Shown: positions 57,241 through 64,000 of the stretch, one piece after another
Layout of the letters: every line of letters begins with the position of its first letter
How positions within the stretch are numbered: position 1 is the stretch's first letter
DNA from: Melitaea cinxia
Lineage: Eukaryota > Arthropoda > Insecta > Lepidoptera > Nymphalidae
Assembly: GCF_905220565.1 (NCBI RefSeq)
Contig: NC_059401.1
Coordinates: 15,186,766-15,250,765 of the forward strand
Direction of reading: 5' to 3'
Length of the DNA: 64,000 bases
Notes under the pieces: model-generated
Told to the model about the DNA's origin: nothing
What the model saw: the letters and a program-made list of their open reading frames with translations, nothing else
Database searches by the model: none
Position numbers and translations under genes: made by a program

Positions 57241-58489
57241 TATATTTTTTCGATTTAAATATAAAGTCAGTCTTATCTTTTCAAAATATCTTAGCATATG
57301 AAGTTGCACCTTTACGATCTCAAGATTCAGTCATATTGACGCTTTTAAATAAAATATAAGGGTTTTGATATTAATTTCGAGGGTTCACGTGTCTTAGCCC
57401 TCCACAGACATAAAAAAACTCGGGTTGTTAACGAGATCTTAAGTATTCATATAATAAAGCCGTCATAAGTGTCTTCTAGTATTTACACATTATAGGATTT
57501 ATCAAAGGGCTCAAGAGGACGGAGAAAAGAATGATGTTGTATATGCTAGTTGAGACTGGCTAAAAGTAAAATTATATTAGTAAAAAAAAAATCCAAAACT
57601 TAACTTGAGTATGTTGAAATTGCTAGTTTTCAGTAAGCAGTTTTAAAATATCAACAGTTATATCCATCGTTTAAGAATTAACTTATAAAAATTTATTATT
57701 TCTGTATTCAGATTTATTACAATAAAGAACTCTAGACCCGATTAGATAGATAGATTTTAATTAATATTGTGAAAAAAATAAAAAATGCTATCAAACAATT
57801 TTGATTTGTTTCAATAATAATGTATATAAAATTAATACGTTTTAAAGAATTAAAAATAACAAAAAGAAAATGTATACAAAAAAAAACAACTTTCTAAAAT
57901 ACATTCCTCCTCTTTAATTATCTGTTCTTCACACAGATTCTTTTGTAAGTTGATTATATATAATATATTTTTATACACGGTTATCTGTTCCTACGGTAAG
58001 CAACTTAATGCTTTTTATAGGTGTCAGCTGACTGTTATAGCAACATACATTTTTTTGATAAACGTACATAAAATTAAGACATATGTAGAAAGCAGGGCAA
58101 GAATAAAATGTGTCAACGGACAATTCAATTTTAGAACGAAATTAAATGAAACAAAATGTCACAAAAACTTTTTTAAATATGCCAAAATGACCGATCATTA
58201 TTCAACAGCGTTGCATGCTTAATGTTATTAAAAACGTATTCTAATTTAAAAAAAAAACTGCTATATATCAAAATAAGTACGAAATCATTAATTTGTTAAA
58301 TGACTTTATTTGGTGTAAGTAAATAACATAATTTTGTTACTCTTTAATTAGGGATATGTAAAGAAATAAAGTGGCAACTCTAAGATATATTTTTTTATTA
58401 TAATTTATTTATTTAGCTCTTGAAGATATTTTGAATATATACAATAAATTACTACTAAACAGACCGGAAATAATTTTTAGTATAAACAC
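57241..58489. other. AT-rich DNA, nothing recognised
   Basis: The plus-strand frame at 57950-58222 has no recognised domain. Confidence 0.5.
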
Positions 58490-58590
58490 AAATATCCACA
58501 CTCCGAGTGGGAATCGTAACCGCGACCGACACGGCAAACGCATTATTACACAAGAGCGGTCGTCTAAAGTCACCGTGTGATAAAGTAGTA
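58490..58590 (-). mobile_element. SINE C-like tRNA-derived head
   Basis: On the minus strand tttagacgaccgctcttgtg is followed by tcggtcgcggttacgattcc, a box-B-like GGTTACGATTCC with one extra base, and actcggagtgtggatatttg. The ggatatttgtgtttata continuation resembles the head at 29709-29755. Confidence 0.6.
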
Positions 58591-58861
58591 ATTTTAACAA
58601 TTATCTGCCATTTTCACAACATTATTTAATTATAATTGATATAAAATAATATGTAATAAATCACTTAATAAAATATGTTTATCCATTACAATTCAACATC
58701 AAAAAACTTAGGAAGCAGACATTTATACTATCAGGACATTTTTAAAGTATAATGATTCGATAAAGTAATCAAAATCTTTCGACATCACTGCTCACTGACT
58801 TTTACCAAAAAGGATCAAAAACACCTGAAACAAAAGTAATGTTCGAGAAAGCTCGTCGTCA

Positions 58862-59816
58862 ATACAAATAAATAAAATTTGAGTGTCTGTTTGTAATATT
58901 AAAATAGCCGCTTTTTACTAAATGCATATGGATGTATACACGGTACATGTACCAAAATAACATTTTTTACTTTTTTTGTCTGTCTGTCTATTTGTCTGTC
59001 TGTTTATTCCGGGTAATCTCTGAAACGGCTGATTTTGACGGGACTTTCACTGGCAGGTAGGGCTGATGTAGCAAGGAGTAATATAGGCTACCTTTATTTT
59101 TAACCGACTTCCAAAAAAGGAGGAGGTTCTCAATTCGACTGTATTTTTTTTTTTTTTTTTTTTTTTTTTATGTATGTTACATCAGAACTTTTGACCGGGT
59201 AGACCGATTTCGACAAATTTTGTTTTAATCGAAAGGTAGTGTGTGTCAATTGGTCCCATTTAAATTTATTTGAGATCTAACAACTACTTTTCGAGCTATA
59301 TCTAATAATGCGTTTTTACTTGACGCTTTTTTCGTCGACCTACGTTGTATTATACCGTATAACTTTCTACTGGATGTACCGATTTTGATAATTCTTTTTT
59401 TGTTGGAAAGAGGATATCCCTAGTTTGGTACCGTGATAAGGAAACCAGGATCTGATGATGGGATCCCAGAGAAATCGAGGGAAACTCTGGAAAATCCGTA
59501 ATAACTTTTTACTGGGTTTACCGATTTTGATAATTTTTAATTTAATCAAAAGCTGATGTTTATCATGTGGTCACATATAAATTTTATCGAGATATGATAA
59601 ATACTTTTTGAGTAATCTTTGATAACGCGTAGTTGCTTGACTATTTTTTCGTCGATCTACGTTGTATTACTTGTCGATGTAATTGAAGTCGGTTTTTTTT
59701 CGTTTGCGAGCAAACACAATTATAGAAATTTATTTATCTTATAACTCTGTGAACTAAACAATAACTTTATTGCCTTGTTAAACTCCACGCGAACGAAGTC
59801 GCGGGCACGGCTAGTT
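58862..59816 (-). mobile_element. Repeat G split by a full family E element
   Basis: The left part is 58862-59100 (acaaataaataaaatttgag, gccgctttttactaaatgca, gggactttcactggcaggta). The right part is 59724-59816 (gaaatttatttatcttataa, aaactccacgcgaacgaagt, cgggcacggctagttt). Together they reproduce the order of the G copy at 52529-52830, with the E copy at 59101-59723 between. Confidence 0.85.
59101..59723 (-). mobile_element. Family E element, full length, inside repeat G
   Basis: It runs from taaccgacttccaaaaaagg to cgtttgcgagcaaacacaat and tata. It contains both modules (acctacgttgtattatacc at 59339; atctacgttgtattacttgt at 59656). It is the reverse complement order of 9487-10100 over the whole length. 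A T run lies at about 59147-59169. The minus-strand frame at 59367-59549 is a by-product. Confidence 0.9.
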
Positions 59817-61704
59817 TATCGTATAAAGTACCAACCATAGTTAGTTTTCTATAAATACTTTACGAGCACGCGAAAAAAACATTAACGCAAAGTGTAGGAA
59901 CTGCATTTTCACTAACCGATTACTTCTTTACATCATTTATAATGTTATCTTACACAGTTGTGTGTAATTAGAATCTAATTTACTAATAACTTTCTTTTTT
60001 CGTTTTCAGACTACTTTTTGACTAAGTAGGAGTCGATTAAAAGAAATAATGTTTTTATATCTTTCCCCTTTTGATTAATGTTTTCAAATAATACGCTTAT
60101 TATGTTTTTATTTAAACATAAATAACATTGAAATATAGTTATTATAGTTTTGGATTCGCCATCCTAAGTGAGTGAATGCACCTAGAAGCGATAGGTTGCA
60201 ACGCGGAACGAATGGACCAAGGTTAAGAAGTCATTACACTTATAACAATTATATAGTCTATATAATTATATTTACAATGTATTAAGTTGTCGTATATGTT
60301 GTCCCGATAGTCCCGCAAATGACTCGAATTCTTATCAGCTAGCAGAATAAACAGTAACTATGAAAGATGCGTCAAACTGTTACAAATACTAAACGAAATA
60401 AAAACAAAATAAATTTAAATATTTAAATCACGAACAAGGAAGCAACTTTTCTAAGTTCTATCAAAAACTTGGAATCAAGACACCTGCATCCGATTTTATC
60501 TCTTTTATCCACGGCGTGTTTGTCTTTTCTTTTCTCTACCAATATTGACAGACAGACAAAGTTACCCGCTTCCAAAATGATTGTATCCCTAAATGTTTAA
60601 AAAATTATTTGTAAAACTAAAAATTGTTTCTTGGAAAATATTTTAAATTGACATAATATTCTTTGATATAGTCTTACTATTATTTTTTTAATAATTCCTT
60701 ATTTTATTTATTTTTTATTTATTTACTCTTTATTGTACACCACCATATGCAAATACAAAATAATAATAATACAGACAACTTAAGAATGTGGTGTATAAGA
60801 GGTGCTTATTAGGTATTAGTAGGTTACATTTAAAAAAAATACTAGATTTACAGAGTACACTTTACACCATATATACTAAGGTTAGTTTTGAATTGTTTAA
60901 TAACGCATCAATTTTGTTCTACTTAAAAACGGAAAGGTGATTACATTTTTATTCTTATTTATTGGTAAGTTAGTTCTATATATAAAACAAGTTTGAATAT
61001 TCAAGTTTTAAACAATTATAACTCATGATGTAAACTGCTACTTATGGATTTATCGGTAGGACAAAATTCTTTCGTTCAAAAAAATTATTATTGTCACTTT
61101 TGCTTTTTAGGTAGGTACTTATGTAATATTGTTCTTCTTATACTTTTATGTCTGTAATAACGTCTTAATTAAATACAAATTGAATTTTTTATTTCTTGTT
61201 AAGTATCTTTAACTATTAAAAAAGTTAATAACACCATACTAAATTCACAGTCATATAAACGTGAATATATAAACATATAATACGGTAACTAAAGTAGGTA
61301 AGCAGAAGCACGAGAAGCGGTAAGAATAGTACTTAGTCTAGAACCTGTAGGTCAAGCAGTCAAGCACAACGTGAAAACTAAATTGCAGTCATTTAGAACA
61401 CTCCTGTACCAAAGACACAGTTATATATTTATTTTACATTCAAATATAAGCTTAAATGTATATATTTATCTACGTGTATATATTATGTTTTATAAAGACG
61501 TGAACTTAAGGATTTACATAAATGTGAATTCTAAAAACACAATTAAAAAAAACATAATTCGGTTCAAAATTGACTTTTAAGTTTTTTTTAAATGTGTCTA
61601 AATTTTTTTAAATTATATCACAAATGTTTTAAGAAAATAAATTTTCCAATTAAGATTTACTTTGACGTCATATTTTAGTTTATATGATGTTAATAAGTTA
61701 ATAA
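59817..61704. other. AT-rich DNA with a worn repeat M scrap
   Basis: tttattgtacaccaccatat and gaatgtggtgtataagaggt (about 60729-60810) form an imperfect inverted pair and resemble family M. No gene is called. Confidence 0.45.
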
Positions 61705-62094
61705 TTCAAACATACAATAAGAATATACACTATTAGAAACCCATTCGTTAAAGAATTAGCGAGAAAAATACCAAACCATTTATCAAGCCCTACGTTTGAA
61801 AGCGGCAAAGAGATGAGACATGCAAATTGTGACGGAAAAACAGCTTACGGCAAAGGGATATCAAAGTAGGGATCGCTCTACGTAGAGACAGTCAGCGAAA
61901 ATACTCTGCGCACGAAAGTAATGTTGGAAATGGAAAAGTGAACCGCAGATGTGGAAACCGTGCAATAATGTGAAGTAATTCGTTCACATGTTTTCGTGGA
62001 CGCCTGTACGCTGGCTAAGCGACTTGAATACCTGATTCAGGAAGCTGGAAGCGATAGTGATAACATCACCTTGGATGACGAATGTTTTGAATGA
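61705..62094 (+). pseudogene. Possible decayed coding frame ending in a clean stop
   Basis: One plus-strand frame of 130 codons holds protein-like text interrupted only by TAG (61867), TGA (61939) and TAA (61966). It ends in TGA at 62092-62094. The upstream part reads NPFVKELARKIPNHLSSPTF and so on. The last uninterrupted part (about 41 codons) reads VFVDACTLAKRLEYLIQEAG, then an acidic SDSDNITLDDECFE end. The patch is less AT-rich than its flanks and matches no repeat seen here. The frame keeps register with no frameshift. No family is recognised. It could be an old retroposed gene copy, a transposon relic, or chance in a richer-GC patch. Confidence 0.27.
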
Positions 62095-62309
62095 ACTTTA
62101 GAATTGCTTGTCTCGAGTATGATTTGAAACTGGGGCACTGGGCAATAGCTTGCTACTTTTCCACTGGACACAAATAGGGAAAAAGAATCCAGTTAATATT
62201 AAATTTATTTAAAAAAAAATTAGGATTTAAACCACCAATGAGTTTCGTAAGAGAAAAGGTAAACTTTTTTCGGATGAAATTATGTGACTCGTATGAGAAG
62301 TACCTAACT
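62095..62309. other. Short unassigned stretch
   Basis: Less AT-rich to about 62170, possibly a continuation of the preceding relic. No feature is called. Confidence 0.4.
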
Positions 62310-62414
62310 GTGACTGAAGAAGGGCACAGCAGGAAATATCCTGCTCAAAACTTGGAGCAGCCTGACTGGGGAAGTACCGCGACTTTACACAAGATCACAG
62401 CTAAATAATATTGT
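62310..62414 (+). mobile_element. Repeat B, 5' part only
   Basis: It carries agggcacagcaggaaatatc, ctgctcaaaacttggagcag, cctgactggggaagtaccgc and caagatcacagctaaataat, then stops. The 3' half with poly-A is missing. Confidence 0.85.
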
Positions 62415-63081
62415 TTTTCTCCCACATTTTTTTATATTCCGACAGTCGATCAGAGAACTCAATTTAAAGGGGATTTTGTTTCGAAATGTGATACATGTTA
62501 AATTGAAACTAAAAAATTGACGGCTTTTTCAGAATAAATGGATAGCTGGTTATGTAGCTAAATTTGGTCAAATCCTTTAACTGTGGTATATATTTTGGTA
62601 TATATCTCGTAGTTCCTAAATTGTCAAAAAACGGGCCTGTAATTATAATCGGAGTTTTATTTTATTTTACTTTATTTTGGAAACAAACGGTATTACATAA
62701 ATATACAGGAATACACAACAAAATAGTATCACTTAACCAAAAATAGTTTCCGATATTAAAAAAGAACATATGACAAAGTTCAGAAGAGATGCTTCACAAC
62801 AATAGTTCAATATCAAAAAACTTAATAATAATACTAAAAACATTACTATAAATTGATTAACAATCATTGAGAGAAAAAAAAGTAATAAATAAAGAAATTC
62901 AAAAATCATTACGGGCATTATGAAATAAATAAATAAATAAATAAAAAAACAGTTTAAAAAAAATCACAAATCAAATAATTAAGGATCAAGCTACAATTAA
63001 AATCATAATTAAATTAAAATCAAAAAATAAAATCAAATTAAGAAGAACATCACGAATATCATAACATCTGTCAAAGATACA
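62415..63081. other. AT-rich DNA including the probable 3' UTR and tail of the LINE
   Basis: On the minus strand, downstream of the reverse transcriptase stop, the sequence stays AT-rich. It reaches an (AAAT)n run at about 62924-62945 (TTTA repeats on the coding strand), which may be the element's 3' tail. Simple-repeat tails occur in CR1-like elements, while poly-A is usual in others. The border is not proven. Confidence 0.4.
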
Positions 63082-64000
63082 TTAAATCAAAGCATTCATC
63101 ACATGCAATTTAAATTGATTGAGAGAGAGATGAAAAATGTCAATATTTATAAACAAATTATTGTACTGGGCACAACTTCTGTTAATAAACGCGTTTTTAT
63201 AAAATTTTGTTCTTGTAGCTGGGATGTCAAATGTAATTTTATGTCTAGAATTTAAACGTGGACACTTAAAATTTAATTTTGAAACCAAATATGACGAGTC
63301 AATTACTTGGTTCACAATATTATACAACAGAACTTGATCCCGCTGAACACGCCGGTCAACGGCCGACATAGGTTTTATCATAACATTCAAATTTTCCGAA
63401 GAGATTGCTGTTATAGTCTTTAGGTACCTGTTGTGTATACGGTCGATTTTATAAATATGACACCCGTACTGAGGACTCCAAACAGTAGAAGCATACTCTA
63501 GAATAGGTCTAACAAAAGCATTATACAAAAGTGTGTGGGTGGAAGCATGCTTGAACTCCTTGGATATCCTGAGCACAAATCCCAACATACGATAGGCTTT
63601 GCTAGCTACATAATCGACGTGCTCATCAAAGAGTAATTTGGAGTCAATAATAACTCCAAGATCTCTTACCACATCAGCCCTCGATAACACTTCGCCATTC
63701 AGTTTATAGCAATAATTTATACAAAAACGCTTCCTACTAAAAGTTATTACATTGCATTTTTTCAAATTTATAAACAAAGAGTTCACTGAACAATAATTAC
63801 TAAACCGAACTAGGTCATTCTGAAGGTCTATACAGTCATTGTTGTCTTTAATAATTTTGAAAATTTTATTGTCATCCGCGTATAATAAGAAATTGGAGCA
63901 CTTAAAAGCTGAAGTAATGTCATTTATATATATGTTGAATAATAAAGGCCCAAGATGGGATCCTTGAGGTACCCCGGATGGCACTGGAATAAAAGATGAA
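63082..64000 (-). CDS. Non-LTR retrotransposon reverse transcriptase, C-terminal part (runs off window)
   Basis: It is the RNA-dependent DNA polymerase that copies element RNA into the chromosome at a nicked target. The frame is open from the window edge (64000) to its stop at 63082-63084; the N-terminal half, with any endonuclease, lies outside. Motifs in order: SGVPQGSHLGPLLFNIYI (fingers/palm motif), LLYADDNKIF with the catalytic YADD about 35 residues later, then VRDLGVIIDSKLLFDEHVDY and the LYNAFVRPILEYASTVWSP block typical of Jockey and CR1-like elements (family knowledge). The codon at 63984 is GTG inside the domain, not a start. The catalytic Asp pair is intact and about 305 codons have no stop or frameshift, so the copy may be fairly young. 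Jockey versus CR1 clade is not settled from this part. It is not a host gene. Confidence 0.95.
   Translation of the reverse strand, partial: SSFIPVPSGVPQGSHLGPLLFNIYINDITSAFKCSNFLLYADDNKIFKIIKDNNDCIDLQNDLVRFSNYCSVNSLFINLKKCNVITFSRKRFCINYCYKLNGEVLSRADVVRDLGVIIDSKLLFDEHVDYVASKAYRMLGFVLRISKEFKHASTHTLLYNAFVRPILEYASTVWSPQYGCHIYKIDRIHNRYLKTITAISSENLNVMIKPMSAVDRRVQRDQVLLYNIVNQVIDSSYLVSKLNFKCPRLNSRHKITFDIPATRTKFYKNAFINRSCAQYNNLFINIDIFHLSLNQFKLHVMNALI

Noticed and set aside
1..64000. CRISPR arrays, operons, rRNA genes, bacterial or viral genes
   Set aside because: No regularly spaced repeats, no ribosome-binding-site-led gene runs, no rRNA core motifs, and no viral structural or replicase motifs were seen. 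All signals point to nuclear insect DNA.

Overview
The window looks like nuclear DNA from a butterfly or moth (Lepidoptera). It is AT-rich, roughly one third G+C by eye, with no dense gene packing, no operons and no bacterial promoters. Much of it is built from short interspersed repeats that I recognise as typical of lepidopteran genomes. There are tRNA-headed SINEs, 3'-end fragments of non-LTR elements with clear target-site duplications, a poly-A-tailed repeat present at least 14 times, and a roughly 620-bp element with reverse-complementary ends near GAAGTCGGTT. The species and chromosomal position cannot be told from the sequence.

No complete host gene is visible. The only strong protein-coding feature is at the right edge on the minus strand (63082-64000). 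It is the C-terminal half of a non-LTR retrotransposon reverse transcriptase with an intact YADD active-site motif, and it runs off the window. Two short plus-strand segments look like spliced host exons. One is a 73-bp internal exon at 16281-16353 and the other is a terminal exon at 29484-29546 that ends in TAA. Both have good splice sites and compatible phase (the first ends in phase 0, the second starts in phase 0). If they are real, much of the window is giant intron of one gene, which I could not identify. Two further minus- or plus-strand frames (31843-32076 and 61705-62094) look like decayed coding sequence.

Layout. 1-9 kb: mostly unique AT-rich DNA with fragments of families O, Q, C, K and A. 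9-16 kb: dense repeats, with an A copy inserted in an I copy, a full E element, and B, C, D and H copies. 16-30 kb: candidate exons separated by B, A, D, E, J and C repeats, plus a 52-nt A run. 30-36 kb: a three-level nest, in which a family E copy is split by a 2.6-kb TTAA-type insertion (S) that itself holds two more E copies and a D tail. 36-46 kb: a complete-looking tRNA-headed SINE, a GC-rich palindromic minisatellite at 41.3 kb, and two A copies side by side. 46-59 kb: sparse repeats, an inverted second copy of element K, and a G copy split by a full E element. 59-64 kb: unique DNA, a decayed reading frame and the LINE reverse transcriptase.

Family letters are my own labels: A = 3'-conserved non-LTR/SINE-like repeat ending in ATG-rich triplets; B = poly-A-tailed repeat; C and D = tRNA-headed SINEs; E = element with GAAGTCGGTT ends; F = segment found beside E; G, H, I, J, L, M, N, O, P, Q = other interspersed repeats; K = element with GGAACGAAGTTC ends; S = TTAA-class insertion. 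Families were recognised by comparing copies inside the window and by memory of lepidopteran sequence, not by a database search.
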